Assembly (NCBI GenBank): GCA_027943335.1
Contig: BSBK01006429.1
Location: 626,001-690,000, forward strand
Length of the DNA stretch: 64,000 bases
Source of the DNA: Chamaecyparis obtusa
Taxonomy: Eukaryota; Streptophyta; Pinopsida; Cupressales; Cupressaceae
Direction of reading: 5' to 3'
Of this stretch, positions 1 through 12,543 are shown in pieces. The number at the start of each line of letters is the position of its first letter. Position 1 is the stretch's first letter. The translations under genes and the position numbers were made by a program. Under the pieces are notes generated by a model. It was not told the origin of the DNA and did no database searches. It saw nothing but the letters and a program-made list of their open reading frames with translations.

Positions 1-812
1 TTTTCATCACCCAGTCTAAATATGTTCATGAGATACTAAAAACCTTTGGTATGGAAGATTCAAGGCCAGTAAGTACTCCCATGGCTACTAGACAGAAGTT
101 GTCTAAAAATGATGATGTTGTAGAAGTTAACTAGACTTTGTATAGATCTATGATCTGAAAGCTACATTATGTTGTACATAGTAGACTAGATATTGCATTA
201 GCTATTGGGATTGTGGCAAGATTCTTTACCAATCCTAAGGAAACTCACATGATGGCAGTTAAAAGAATCATGAGATATTTGAAGGGAACTATTGACTATG
301 GATTGTACTACAAGAAGCATGACAAGTTTGAACTAAGAGTGTATACAGATGTTGTTTGGGTAGGAAGTGTAGATGAAAAAAAAAGTACTAGTGCTGGAGC
401 TTTATTTTTTAGATAGAGATTAGTTTCTAGGACAAGCAAGAAACATAATTGCATTTCCCAATCTACTATTGAAGCTGAGTATGTGGTTGCAGCTATGAAT
501 TATTCAAATCTGATATCAATAAAGCAACTGGTGGTAGGCATGAAAGAAGAAATCACTAAACCAGTTGTCATTTTATGTGACAACACAAGTACTATCAACA
601 TCTCTAAGAATCCAATGATTCACACAAAGACCAAACACATTGCCATCAAGTATCATTACTTGAGAGAACTAACATAAGATAAAGAGGTCCACATGGAATA
701 TGTGAATACAAAGGAACAACTAGTGAACATATTCACTAAGGCTTTACCTAAAGAAGCTCATGAATAGTTGAGAAGTCAATTAGGGGTCCTTCCCCTAACT
801 GAGGTTACCTAG
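1..812 (+). pseudogene. Copia A pol, C-terminal end (RT tail and RNase H)
   Basis: End of a Ty1/copia polyprotein running in from the left edge in the frame of positions 3, 213 and 483. In order it shows the QSKYV-type block that follows reverse transcriptase, the RNase H start (VYTD near 343-354, where the usual second acidic residue of the YTDADW box reads V), the SKNPM/HTKTKHI block near 604-640, and the family's closing ALPKE-type tail, ending at the TAG at 810-812. In-frame stops near 132, 414 and 675 make it dead. RNase H in this family removes RNA from the RNA:DNA hybrid during reverse transcription. The rest of the element lies outside the window. The copia assignment is secure; the clade is not resolved. 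Confidence 0.9.
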
Positions 813-1247
813 TCAAGCTAGGAGCACTGTATCAAATGTGCTGCAAAGAAAATATAACAAATTGATGCAGAGAAGGGTCACACTTTAGGAGCAGCCTAGA
901 GTTGTGAGAAGCATAGCAAAGTCAAGAATCAGACATAAGAAAAGATGATAGAGGGAGAAATATTGCTACTAAACTGAAAGGATGATATCTACTGTGCAGG
1001 ATGCATGTTTTTGTTGCTGCTTGGGCATTTTTGTCAAAGAGGGAGATGATCACAGATGAATACACAGAATGAGAAGATCATGACAAAGGGATAAATTTAG
1101 TGGATGGTCAAGTATGGCTAATTTATTCTGTATCAAAATGAAGCTAAGGATATTATAAATATTTATGATGGACAGATAAGTTTTTGGATTGGTTGGTAAT
1201 TCATGTGATATTCATATGGTGTTTTCATCAATGCCAAAGGGGGAGAT
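813..1247 (+). other. Copia A 3' untranslated region and polypurine tract
   Basis: Noncoding stretch between the pol stop and the 3' LTR. It ends in the purine run AAAGGGGGAGAT (1236-1247), the standard plus-strand priming site, placed directly before the LTR. Nothing else was recognised in it. Confidence 0.8.
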
Positions 1248-2288
1248 TATTGGAAACTACAATTGAAACAATTGTTGTATTGTCATTGATGTCAAACCTT
1301 AACTGGTAAGACTGTTGCTATTTAAGAAAGTACTATATCTATTTGAGTGTTGATAAGGGGATAGGCAAGGTTGGTAACAATAGCACCTAAGGAAAGGTTG
1401 AGTTATCTTGATACTTCAATGAGTACTTGATTATGTGGCACAATGATAAGACAATGTATTATTTATCTAAGAATGAAGACTAAACTAGTAGGCTTAACCG
1501 AGAAAAAGTGAAGAATTTTAGTTTACGCAGAGTGTTGTTAGTGTCAACCGAGCTATTATATGTTGAGTAAATTTAGTGTTGACCGAACACCAGTTAATTG
1601 TTGAGGAAGACAGTGTTAGCCGAGGAAATAGTTTATGTGGTGACCGAGCTTTCTAGTGAAGACTGAGAAGTTGAACACAGTATTGACTAAGTGTCAGTAT
1701 TTTGCATTTGAGGAAGAATTCAGATTTCAAGCCGACATCATTGAATTCTTGGATTATGTAAAATGTGTTGACTTTATTTATTGATTGTATGAAAGCATTT
1801 AATGCATTGTAAAACATTTTATTGTAAATCTATTAAGAGATTTGAGATATTTCTAGAAGGATAGATGAAGAACATGATGTAGGATAGATTCAATGAATCT
1901 GACCTAACCCTAAGATCTATGAAGGAGATTAAGTGACAAAAGATGTATTGACCTAATAGAGGAAGTATTAAGGAAACCTAAGTGAGAGGTTGAACAAGGA
2001 AGGAGATGCTGGAAGTGTTGTTGATGTTATTGACTATCTAAGTAGAGAAGGCTGAAGGAGAAGTGTTGTGATTTCTTGAAGAGAGTTCCAAGAAGATCAG
2101 TGATGGAGATGGCAAAGGTTCACAGTCAGTAAGCCATCATATGTGTATGGAATTGGATCTGATATTTGCAAAGTGAGTTGTATGTTTTTTAGATCAATAC
2201 TATTGCTACTTTCTAACCATTGTAATAGTCAAAATCCTTTTAACAGAGGTTGACCTAATAGTCATAGGTATAAATCCTTTGAACAAGG
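1248..2288 (+). repeat. Copia A 3' LTR, first part
   Basis: Begins TATTGG directly after the polypurine tract; the usual LTR start is TGTTGG, so one G-to-A change at the terminus is likely. The LTR is cut at 2288 by Copia B and resumes at 26492. The two sides join cleanly once one copy of the 5-bp duplication caagg (2284-2288 and 26487-26491) is removed. Confidence 0.85.
2284..2288. repeat. Target-site duplication of Copia B, left copy (caagg)
   Basis: Five bases identical to 26487-26491 on the far side of Copia B, immediately outside the TG/CA ends of its LTRs. Confidence 0.9.
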
Positions 2289-3596
2289 TGTTAGGAATAG
2301 TCCCAAGAGATAATTGAGATGGGGGGGAGTGAATCAGTTATCTACAAGATTCAATTATTTATCCAATTAAGTATACTTATACATAAAGCATAAACACAAT
2401 GAAAGAACACAAGAACACAACACCAATCTTTGCTTATGGGGAGACCTAAATAGGTAAAACCCCAGTGGGAATTTACACCCACTAATATTCTACACTAGAG
2501 TATTATGATCCTTGTTAGAGGATCCTTCACCCTATTAGGAGTTTCTTTACAATATATTTAGTACAATAGACCTAGTCAAGAGTTGGACCCTACTAGGAGT
2601 CTTTTACAATTGTCCCTATTAAGGGAGAGGATGCACTGTCCAAGCACTACTTGTTCAAATGGGTGAAGGCTACAAGCTTCAGAATAATAGATACACACTA
2701 TATCTAGATCTTGGTGAACTATTCTTTCACTTGTTGTCTAGATTAGTTCCAATGTATAGCATAAGTATTTGGTCACATAGACCTTCTTCTGATGGCTCAA
2801 CACTTCGCACACTCTGCTCTGTTCTTCTTAATCAACTATGAACCACACTTCAACAATCACAAATGACTGCCTATAAATATCTTTCCTCTAAATGATATAA
2901 TCAAGTCAGCCTATTAGAACCACCTTGAAATCATATTAGAGAAACCATAACAAACTCTAATAAACATTCTATTAGCTCTACTATGCACACAACACATTCT
3001 AGGACATGTTCAATAAGATAATTGTAGATGCACGCTACACACTATCGGCTCTACCAAAATAGCTGGATCTTTCCCCTCAAGCTGAATTAACTCATACACT
3101 CTTAACTAAACATAAATAACTCTCCTCTAAGCTTAAATCCAAGGGCACATAACCACAAGATAGGTGCAACTACATAACCAATAAAATCTCTATCAGCTCT
3201 ACTAAATAAACACAAGAAATTGCTGCTGGTGAATAGAGACTGCATAACTTCACTTCTACTCATCAACAGACTATGCATCCATAATTGAAACATCACTAAC
3301 ATGTCTTCAACATAAATCAAAGTGTGCAAGGCTCCATAAAAATTGTACAGACAACTACACCACAGAACACTACATGTAACTCTTTCAGGAACACTGCTGA
3401 CACCAGTTGCTATATAATAGTTTGTACTAACAGTTAACCTCTATGCTCTAGATATCATGCTGATATCATGTCATGCTTCATATACAGAAAGTTTAATACA
3501 TAATACTTCCACACATTCTACTTTCCATATGTTTTCATCAATGGAAAACATACATTCAATACTGGCCTGCTGGCAAATCTCTAACAATCTCCCCCT
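2289..3596 (-). repeat. Copia B 3' LTR
   Basis: 1308 bp, bounded by tgttagg on the low side and ctaaca on the high side. It matches 25187-26486 along its length, and the polypurine tract abuts its 5' end (minus-strand sense). Confidence 0.93.
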
Positions 3597-3608
3597 TTAG
3601 CATTGATG
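3597..3608 (-). other. Copia B polypurine tract
   Basis: Reads AAAGGGGGAGAT on the minus strand, immediately before the 3' LTR; it is the same tract as in Copia A and element C. The 3' UTR (3609-3950) lies beside it and contains further stretches of the same type (near 3775 and 3832). Confidence 0.88.
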
Positions 3609-3950
3609 ACAACATGTGGAATGAAAAACCATCACCAAGCTAAATAAATATTTCTTTTATAATATTATCCATTTCCTCTTCAAAACTCCCCCAAAGATGA
3701 ATCCTCCATCTACTGCAATATTTTTTAATATTCTCCATTTCCTCAACTGAACTATTGTCATAACTGAATACTACTCCCCCTTAGTATATTACTCCTCTTT
3801 TTACTTCTATTTTTTGTGACTTTGTATATTACTCCCCCTTTGACATCAATGGAAAAGGGTGCCATTCATTTTAAGCACTAGTACTACTCCTTAGGTAGAG
3901 TAGTCAACCTTCCACCAGTCCTTGAGGACTGATGCCTTTCCTCCTTACTT

Positions 3951-6120
3951 CTAAGCAGAATCAGGGAAGGGAATGACAACCAACTTCTCCCTGAGATAGT
4001 CAAAAGTATCCTTATGCAAGGGCTTTGTGAATATATCTACCAACTGATCTTTAGTACTCACATAGTCCAACTTGACTTCTTTCTCTGCCACTTTTTCTCT
4101 TAGGAAGTGATACATGATCTCAATGTGCTTTGTCTTTGCATGCATCATAGGATTCTTTGACATATTGATAGTGCTAGTGTTATCATAGTGAATAACAATA
4201 GGATAATCAATCTGAATTCCAAAATCTTTTATTATCTGCTTGATCCAAACAATTGTAGAAAAATTCAAGACTATTGCAACATACTTCACTTCTGTTGTTG
4301 ACTGAGAAGTATAATTTTGTTTCTTTCTTTTCCAGGTGACAAGTCTATCACCAAGAAATACTTCTCCTCCTGAAGTACTCTTTCTATCATCAAAACATCC
4401 TGCCCAATCTGCATCAGTGTACACATGAAGCTTAACATTTTCTGAATTAGGATACCATAGACCATAATCTATAGTTCCCTACAAGTATCTGAATATTATC
4501 TTTACTATCATGAGGTGACTTTGTTTAGGTTCTACTGCAAATCTTCCAACTATGCCAACTGCATTTGAAATATTAGGTCTAGTCTGAGTAAGATATATAA
4601 GTTTACCAATCATAGACTTATACAATGTTATATCTACTACTGATGAGTCATCTTGTTTTTTAAGCTTGCATCCAGTGATCATAGGGGTTCCTACTAGGTT
4701 GAAATCATCCATCTTGAATTTCTTTCAGTATCTCTTTCACATATTTTGATTGACTAATAAAAATTTCTTTATCTTCCTACTGCACATTTAGTCCCAAAAA
4801 GTATTTGATAGGACCAATCATACTCATCTCAAATTCATTCTTCATTTCTTTGGTAAATTTTGCACTTAGTTTGTCATTACCTCCAAAGATAATGTCATCA
4901 AAAAATATGGCTACAAGTAGTAAACCTTCAAATGTCTCTCTAATGAATAGATTACAATCTGCTAATCCTTTCTTGAATCTAATCTTTCTTAAGTATCCAT
5001 CTAGTCTCTCATACCATGCTCTAGGGGCTTGCTTAAGTTCATAGAGGGCCTTCTTTAATTTGCATACCATATCAGGTCTGTCTAATAAGGTGAATTCTTT
5101 CGGCTTCTCAATGTATATTTCTTGTTTCAAGTCTCCATTTAGGAATGCTCACTTGACATCCATTTGATAAAATTTGAAGTTTTGATTATAGCATAGACTA
5201 GAAACAACTTAATAGCTTCTAATCTAATCATAGGTGAAAATGTGTCTGAATAATCAATGCCTTCTTTTTGCGCATATCCTTTACATACTAACCTTGCTTT
5301 GATTCTTACTACTTTACCATCTTCATTCTTCTTGTTTCTGAATATCCACTTTGTTCAAATCACATTCTTATCACTAGGTCTAGGGACCAGTTCCCAAGTG
5401 TCATTCTTAACAATCTGATCAAGTTTGTCTTTCATAGCATCATGCCAATCTAAATCATTACATGCATCTTCAACACTTAAAGGTTCAATTTGAGATAGTA
5501 AACATACTGCTTCACTGCTAGCTGAGTTCTTTTCTTGGGACCTTGTTAAGACTTTGGCACTCTGATCTCCAATGATGTTTGTCTTCGAATGATTTCTTAA
5601 TGTAAACTTCAAAACTTTAGGTGATGCTAACTTATTAGCCTTAGGAGTTTCTTCTTCACTTGTCTCAGGGTCATTGAATAACACATCAATACTGTCAAAC
5701 ATTTCTTCAATAACTAACTCACTAGTGGAGGGTCTAGGTTCTTCTTCAATCATGGGTGAGTAATCATGATATCTTTCTTGAATCATAAACTTTTCATCAA
5801 TCTTTACATGGGCACTTTCAATGATCTTTTTCAATCTTAAATTGAAACATCTATAAGATTTACTTTTAGTAGAGTAACCAAGAAAAATACCTTCATCATT
5901 GCTTGCATCAAACTTGCCCATTGCTTCATCCCTCTTGATGTAGCACTTGCTTCCAAATATTCTAAAGTATTTTACTATGGAAAAATTACCAAACCATAGC
6001 TCATAAGGGTTTTTGTCAGCACCTAGCCTCAATTGAATTCTATTGATGGTATAGACTATTGTATTGACCACATCTCTCCAATAGGTGTGTGCAACTTTTT
6101 CTTCTATCATAATGGTGCAC
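3951..6120 (-). pseudogene. Copia B pol, downstream part (integrase end, RT, RNase H)
   Basis: Minus-strand continuation of the integrase broken by the gypsy insertion. From 6120 downward it shows the late integrase segment (YWRD and NTIVYTINR near 6040-6100), the KCYIKRDE and GIFLGYS blocks, a linker, reverse transcriptase (NDTWELVPRP start; KALYELKQAPRAWYERL near 5000-5060; catalytic box FFDDII near 4890-4905, Y replaced by F), the FISQSKYV-type block, then RNase H (YTDADWAG near 4400-4422 with both acidic residues, HYDNTS, SKNPMMHAKTKHIE) and a C-terminal tail ending at 3951. Stops and frame changes interrupt it between 4424 and 4479, 4712 and 4777, and 5130 and 5355. Its product would have copied element RNA into DNA and integrated it. 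Confidence 0.92.
6116..6120. repeat. Target-site duplication of the gypsy array, left copy (tgcac)
   Basis: Differs by one base from tgcat at 23184-23188. Removing the array plus one copy rejoins the Copia B integrase reading frame, which independently supports both outer boundaries. Confidence 0.82.
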
Positions 6121-6404
6121 TGATGTAGGAGCATCCTGGGTGTAAGGGCAATCTTGCATCACCTAAAAATATTTCTGTTTTTGTATTCAATAAGGGCTAT
6201 CTTGTGTAGAGTTGCTATTTATGGAAACTTGCTATTTTTAGTAAGTTGGTCTTAGGATTTCAGAATGTTCTAATTTTACATGTGCAGGTTCATCTCAGTC
6301 ATATTAGCCTGCTAGCAAAGTTTCATGGCTAGATCAGGTCTAGTTTTGAAGATATTGAAGATTTTCATTATTGCCAGCAGGGTACAGAAACTTCAAACTT
6401 AGTT

Positions 6405-6641
6405 TTGAAGGCTTTAGATGCCCCGGATGAGGTTGAAAATTTGGGTGATGGGTGCTTTGAGCTAGTTAAGCCTGTAGAGCACTTCGTGGCATTTCCAGAA
6501 TGGGGTTATAATAGCCAATCGGGTCAACGGGTGATGACTTATGGTCTTCGGAAGGTGGGTCACCTGAAATGGCAGAAAATAATTTTTTTTCAAAATTTCT
6601 GTTTGGGTTTCAAAACTCATTTTGAGCCGACTTGGATGTAA
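6405..6641 (+). CDS. Short ORF within the gypsy LTR (78 codons), function unknown
   Basis: Open frame inside the U3 part of LTR1, upstream of its TATA box. Equivalent frames are open in LTR2 (11905-12111) and LTR4 (22606-22854) and broken by a stop in LTR3. Shared central residues include HFVAFPEW and MTYGL. No family is recognised, and no signal peptide or membrane segment is visible. Because the LTRs are so similar, openness in three copies may be coincidence, and U3 is normally not transcribed from its own promoter. Treat as a weak candidate. Confidence 0.2.
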   Translation: MKALDAPDEVENLGDGCFELVKPVEHFVAFPEWGYNSQSGQRVMTYGLRKVGHLKWQKIIFFQNFCLGFKTHFEPTWM

Positions 6642-6724
6642 TAAATTGTAAAATAAAATAATTCTAAGTTTGGTCGGCCCTAAGGGCTAAATTTCTAGAA
6701 CCTTCTCAGGCGGTGGAAATTGCC

Positions 6725-6732
6725 TATATAAA
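6725..6732 (+). promoter_or_regulatory. TATA box of gypsy LTR1
   Basis: TATATAAA, the only strong TATA box in the LTR, about 240 bp before the LTR end. It is retained as TATATAAA in LTR2 (12225-12232) and LTR4 (22938-22945) and as TATATAAAA in LTR3 (from 17724). It should define U3/R, with transcription starting some 30 bp downstream. Confidence 0.65.
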
Positions 6733-6974
6733 GAAGGCTCCTAGTGTTGTCCAAGGAAGTTCTGGTAGTAGATCTAGGTATTGATTTGAGGCTTTGTCCT
6801 ACAGAATATCATAAGGGAATGCACATGTGGCTTACATATTGTAATTCTAAAAGTTTGTAATTTCACATTTGTGGAGATAATAAGAAGCCAAATTTCTGTT
6901 CTTGCATATTATTGTTGTTGTTTCTCTATTTCTGTTATGTGTTTATCGTATTAAGGGGAGCACCCTTCATCAAG

Positions 6975-6986
6975 TGGTATCAGAGT
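6975..6986 (+). other. Primer-binding site of gypsy unit 1 (tRNA-Met)
   Basis: TGGTATCAGAGT lies two bases after the LTR. Plant initiator tRNA-Met pairs with TGGTATCAGAGC, so one position is changed. Units 2 and 3 carry the same site after LTR2 (12475) and LTR3 (17974). Confidence 0.85.
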
Positions 6987-7043
6987 AGGAGTTCTTGAGT
7001 GTGTAAATAGATCACTGACTGTGAGGCAGTTTGCACTAGGACC

Positions 7044-10000
7044 ATGGTTAGGGTTTCAGCGCGCATTGTAAAAATGCCTCCATGAAGAGAACGTGGCGGA
7101 AGAGCTGGTGTTGTGACACCTGAGGTTAGAGAGCTGCAGAGACAAGTGCGAGCATTGCAAGAATAGATTCGCAGAGGAATGAATCTTAATGTCAGAGATG
7201 AAATCAACAATGAAGCCGAAGAAGAATATCAAGAAGGAGAAGCTGAAATTGTGAACCAGGAGGAAGAAAGACTTTTTCGGGCAATTTCCAAGATTGGAAA
7301 AAGACCTAAGATTGAGGTTCCTACATTTTCTAAAAATCTTAACGCAAAAAAATTGATCGACTGGATCAATGAATGTGAGGAATATTTTGAGTATGAAGAT
7401 GTTGAGGATCCTGATAGGGTCAAATTTGCGAAGGCCAGATTGAAAGGTCATGCCAAGATCTGGTGGCAAGAAATTCAGTTGGAGAGAAATAGAAGAGGGA
7501 AAGATAAAATCACAAGATGGGATCGGATGGTGGATAAATTGAAGTGACAGTTCATTCCTGTTGATCATGAGCTTGACCTACTAAAGAAAATGCAAAGTTT
7601 GAAGCAAGCAAGAAGATCTGTTCAGGAGTATACAGAGGAGTTCTATCGACTCCTCATCAGAACAGTCCATGTAGAAGCTGATAAGGAGAAAGTTGCCCGA
7701 TACCTTAATAGGTTAAGGCCAAGCATTTAGGAGGAGTTGAATCTAGTTTGAATGAACAGTATTGAGGAGGCATACCAGTTTACCTCAAAAGTAGAGGAAA
7801 AGCTGAACAAGAAGTTTGAGAGAAGACAAAATAGAAGAGGTCGTGGTGGAAGATCTGGCGGACGGTCATATGGTGGCCGAAATGAAGATCCGAAAAAGAA
7901 GGATGAGGCTAGTAGTAGTCAGAATCAGAGAGGAAATAATTTCAATCATTTCTAAGATCAGCGTAATAGAGATCAGAGAGGAAGAGGAAGAGGACAAGGA
8001 TCTGGAAGAGGAGGCTTCCGTGAAACATGTTTTCACTATGGAGAAGAAGGTCATAGGGCATTTGAATGTCCTCAGTGCCAAGGCAGAACAAATAGAAGAA
8101 ATGAAGGCCAGGCCAGAGTTGCACATGTAGATGAAGATGCTAGATCATCAAATTCTAAAGATGCTAAAAGAGGAGAAACATTAATTAACAGAAGAGTCTT
8201 GTTGAGTGGTGAGAATGAACCTGAACAAAGGAGGAGACTGTTTCACACTGGATGCATGTGTGAAGTTAAATGTTGTGATGTGATTATCGATAGTGGAAGC
8301 ACTGACAATTTGGTGTCAGAAGAGATGGTGACAAAGTTGAAGCTCAAGAGATAGAAACACCCACATCCATATCGGATTGCCTAGGTGCAAGATGACCACA
8401 AGATCATGGTCAGTGAACAGTGCCTGGTAAAGTTCAAGATCGGCAGGTACCAAGATGAGGTACTATGTGATATCATCTCTATGGATGCATGTCATATGTT
8501 ATTGGGTAGACCATGACAGTTTGATATATGTGATGTACACGATGGTCGTGCGAATACCTATTCCCTAACAAAGGATGGAGTACGACATAAGCTAAAGTCA
8601 TTGAAGGAGACCAAAGAAAAGGTATGTGGTAATGCAAGAATAACATTTGTTGATAGAAAAAAATTCCTAGATGGTATGAGGCATGAGCATGTGTATTTTT
8701 CTTTAATTCTAAAAGTTGGTAAAGAAGAAGTAGATGATGTACCTGTAGAGGTTGCAGATTTGTTGAATGAGTTTCAGGATATTGTATTTAATAATGTACC
8801 TGATGGATTACCACCGCTAAGGAAGATTAGTCATCAGATGGATTTGTTTCCAGGAGCTAATTTTCCAAACAAGGTAGCACATAGAATGACACCAGCAGAA
8901 AGTGAAGAGTTGAACAGATAAGTACATGAGTTATTACAGAAGGGGTTGATTCGAGAGAGTCTGAGTCCCTGTACTGTACCAGTGGTATTAGCACCAAAGA
9001 AAAATAGAGAGCAGAGGATGTGTACAGATTCTAGAGCAATAAACAAGATCACAATCAAGTATAGGTTTCCATTACCATGAATGGATGATATTATAGATTA
9101 TTTGAGTGGAGCTGTGTATTTCTCAAAGATAGATCTGAAGAGTGGATATCACCAGATTTGGATCAGAGAAGGAGATGAATGGAAGACTACCTTCAAGACA
9201 AATGAAGGACTGTATGAGTGGCTAGTCATGGCTTTTGGGCTAACCAATGCACCGAGCACTTTCATGCGGCTCATGAATGAGTTTCTGAAAGAATTTTTGG
9301 GTAAATTTGTCATTGTTTACCTAGATGATATTTTGATTTTTAGCAAGACATTAGAGGAACATATGATGCATATTCGTATGGTGTTTAAGAAATTGAGAGA
9401 TGAGAAATTATGGATTAAATTGAAAAAGTGCAGTTTTGTGAAGAAAAAGTTAGTGTATTTGGGATTTGTAGTTTCAGCAGAAGGTCTAAAAATGGACCTA
9501 GAGAAGGTATCGGCTATCCTTGAATGGCCTACTCCAAGGAGTGCTACTGAGGTAAGATCTTTTCATAGTTTGGCTATCTTTTACAGAAAGTTTATCAGAA
9601 ATTTTAGAAGTATTTGTGGACCCTTAACTAAAATAATGAGAGGGGATAGAAAAGAGTTTAAGTGGACTAATGGGGCAGAAAAAAGTTTTCAATTATTGAA
9701 GCAAAAAGTTACAGAACAACCTGTTTTAGCACTTCCAGATTTTAATAAGATGTTTCAAGTAGATTGTGATGCTAGTGGTATTGCAATAGGAGCTGTTATG
9801 AGCCAAGAAGGTAAATTTATTGCTTATTTCAGTGAGAAGTTAAATGATGCCAAGAGAAAATATTTTGTCTATGATCAGAAATTTTATGCTATAGTTCAGG
9901 CATTAAAGAAGTTGAGACATTATTTGCTTCTTAAGGAGTTTGTTTTGTATACTGATCATCAAGCTTTGCAATATTTGAATAGTCAAGGAAAGTTGAATCA

Positions 10001-11582
10001 GAGGTATTTAAAATGGGTTGAGTTTTTGCAGAGTTATACATTTGTTTTGAAACACAGAAGTAGAAAGTCTAACAAGGTTGCAGATGCTCTTAGCAGAAGG
10101 CAACTATTGCTGACAAAGATGCAGATTGAGGTGGTTGGGTTCAAGGAACTCAAGAATTTGTATCTAGAAGATCCTAATTTTGGTGAAGCTTGGAAAGCTT
10201 GTATAGAACCTGTTACTCTAGACAGGTTGAAATGGTTGGATTTCATCATCTAGGATGATATGCTATTCAGAGGGAGTCAGTTGTGCATTCCATGAAGTTC
10301 TATGAGGGAGAATCTCATCAAGGAGAAGCATAGTGGAGGATTGGCGGGACATTTTGGTTATGATAAAACCCTTGCTTTGGTTAGTGAAAATTATTATTGG
10401 CCACAATTGTAGCAAGATGTGAAGAAGTTTGTACAGAGTTGCAGAGTATGTCAGATGGCGAAAGGAGTGAAGTAAAATATGGGGTTGTATCAGCCATTGT
10501 CTATACTAGAGAAGCCTTGGGAGGATATTAGTATAGACTTTGTTCTTGGTTTACCGAGGACACAGCGGGGACATGATTCAATTTTTGTGGTGGTTGACAA
10601 ATTTTCAAAGATGACACATTTCATTCCCTGCAAGAAGAGTAACGATGCTATTCATGTAGCATAATTGTTTTTCAGAGAAGTAGTGAGACTACATGGTTTG
10701 CCAAAGACCATAGTTTCAGATAGAGACACTAAATTTGTTGGATATTTCTGGCATACATTGTGGAAGAAGTTGAAGATAGATTTGAAGTTTAGTTCATCAC
10801 ATCATCCACAGACTGATGGACAGACAGAGGTGGTGAATAGAAGTTTGGAAAATTTGCTGAGATGTTTGGTTGGAGATAAGCCAACAGGATGGGATTTGAT
10901 TTTACCATATGTAAAATTTGCATACAATAATTTTGTCAATAGGAGCACTGGTAAATCACCATTCCAGATTGTATATGGAAGTAGTCCAAGAAATGCATCT
11001 GAGTTGAGAAAGATAGATAAAGGAGAAATAAGTAGTGCTGAAGCTAAGGATTTTGCAGAACACTTGAAGAACATCCATGAGGAGGTGAGGAAGCATATTA
11101 CCAAGATGAATGCGTAGTATAAAGCTAAGGGAGATGAGAAAATGAGGCATAAGAAATTTCAGGTTGGCGATGAAGTCATGGTTCATTTCCGGAAGGAGAG
11201 ATTTCCGGTTGGTACATATAACAAGCTGAAAATGAAAAAGTTTGGACCATGTAAGATATTGAAAAAGCATGATTCAGGAAATGCATATGAGGTAGAATTG
11301 CCTAGTGAGTTGAATATTCCACCAGTGTTTAACATTTGAGATTTGACAAAGTATCATGAAGGAGGTGTTGAAGATGAGGTTGCAACAGCACAGTGGAGTA
11401 TTCCAGCAACCAGTTCAGATATCAAGGAGATTGAAGACATACTGGATAGTCATGTTGGTAGAAGTACAAGGAATAGGACATATGAAGAGTATTTGGTCAA
11501 ATGGAAAGGATGACCTATTGAAGATTCATCATGGCTAACGAAGGAGGAGGTTAACCATCTTGGTTTTCCTCTGCACACCTGA
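7044..11582 (+). pseudogene. Gypsy unit 1 gag-pol with chromodomain
   Basis: One uninterrupted frame of 1513 codons from ATG 7044 to TGA 11580, with roughly twenty premature stops but no frameshift that I could find. Order: acidic N-terminus; capsid (FEYEDVEDPDRVKFAKARL, WWQEIQ, near 7340-7480); RG-rich linker and zinc knuckle near 8028-8069 whose second Cys is Tyr; aspartic protease with DSGS at 8289; RT with YLDD at 9318-9329; RNase H with DCDASG near 9763; integrase zinc finger near 10330-10460; D-D-E core near 10520-10830; chromodomain near 11430-11550 (YLVKWKG). The stretch 9081-10253 (RT-RNase H, 390 codons) is still open. The chromodomain is thought to direct integration to heterochromatin. 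It is dead as a protein source. Confidence 0.95.
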
Positions 11583-11620
11583 GTCGTGACAGGGTCACTT
11601 CTCAAATTACCCCAGATGTC

Positions 11621-12472
11621 TGATGCAGGAGCATCTTGGGTGTAAGGGCAATCTTGCATCACCCAAAAATATTTCTATTTTTGTATTCAATAAGGGCTAT
11701 CTTGTGCAAAGTTGCTATTTATGGAAACTTGCTATTTTTAGTAAGTTGGTCTTACGATCTCAAAATGTTCCAATTTTACATGTGTAGGTTCATCTCAGTC
11801 ATATCAACCTGCCAGCAAAGTTTCATTGCTAGATCAGGTCTAGTTTTGAAGATATTGAAGATTCTCGATATTGCCAGTAGGGTACAGAAACTTCGAACTC
11901 AGTTTTGAAGGCTTTAGAGGCCCCGGATGAGGTTGAGAACTTAGGTGATGAGCACTTTACTTTAATCAAGCCCGTAGAGCACTTCGTGGCATTTCCAGAA
12001 TGGAGTTATAATAGCCAATCGAGTCAATGGGTGATGACTTATGGTCTTCAGAAGTTGGGTCACCTGAAATGGCAAAAAATAATTTTTTTTCAAAATTTCT
12101 GTTTGGGTTAGAAAACTCATTTTGAGCCGACTTTGATGTAATAAATTGTAAAATAAAATAATTCTAAGTTTGGTTGGCCCTAAGGACTAAATTTCTAGAA
12201 CCTTCTCAAGCGGTGGAAATTGCTTATATAAAGAAGGCCCGTAGTGTTGTCCAGGACAGTTCTGGTAGTAGATCTGGGTATTGATTCGATGCTTTGTCTT
12301 AGAGAATATCGTAAGGGAATGCCCATGTGGCTTATATATTGTAATTCTAAAAATTTGTAATTCCACATTTATGGAGATAATAAGAAGCCAATTTTCTATT
12401 CTTGCATATTATTGTTGTTGTTTCTCTATTTCTGTTATGTGTTTGTGGTATTACGGGGAGCACCCTTCATCA
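11621..12472 (+). repeat. Gypsy LTR2, shared by units 1 and 2
   Basis: 852 bp, TGATG to CATCA, directly preceded by the end of unit 1 and followed by the primer site of unit 2. No target duplication exists around it. It contains an open 68-codon version of the LTR ORF (11905-12111). Confidence 0.95.
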
Positions 12473-12543
12473 AGTGGTATCAGAGCATGAGTTCTTGAGT
12501 GTGTAAATAGATCACCGACTGTGAGGTAGTTTGCACCAGGACC

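Larger units (their letters stand above)
6121..6972 (+). repeat. Gypsy LTR1
   Basis: 852 bp, TGATG to CATCA. It contains the short ORF 6405-6641 and a TATA box at 6725-6732. The left edge is fixed by the Copia B breakpoint and the right edge by the primer site. Confidence 0.95.
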
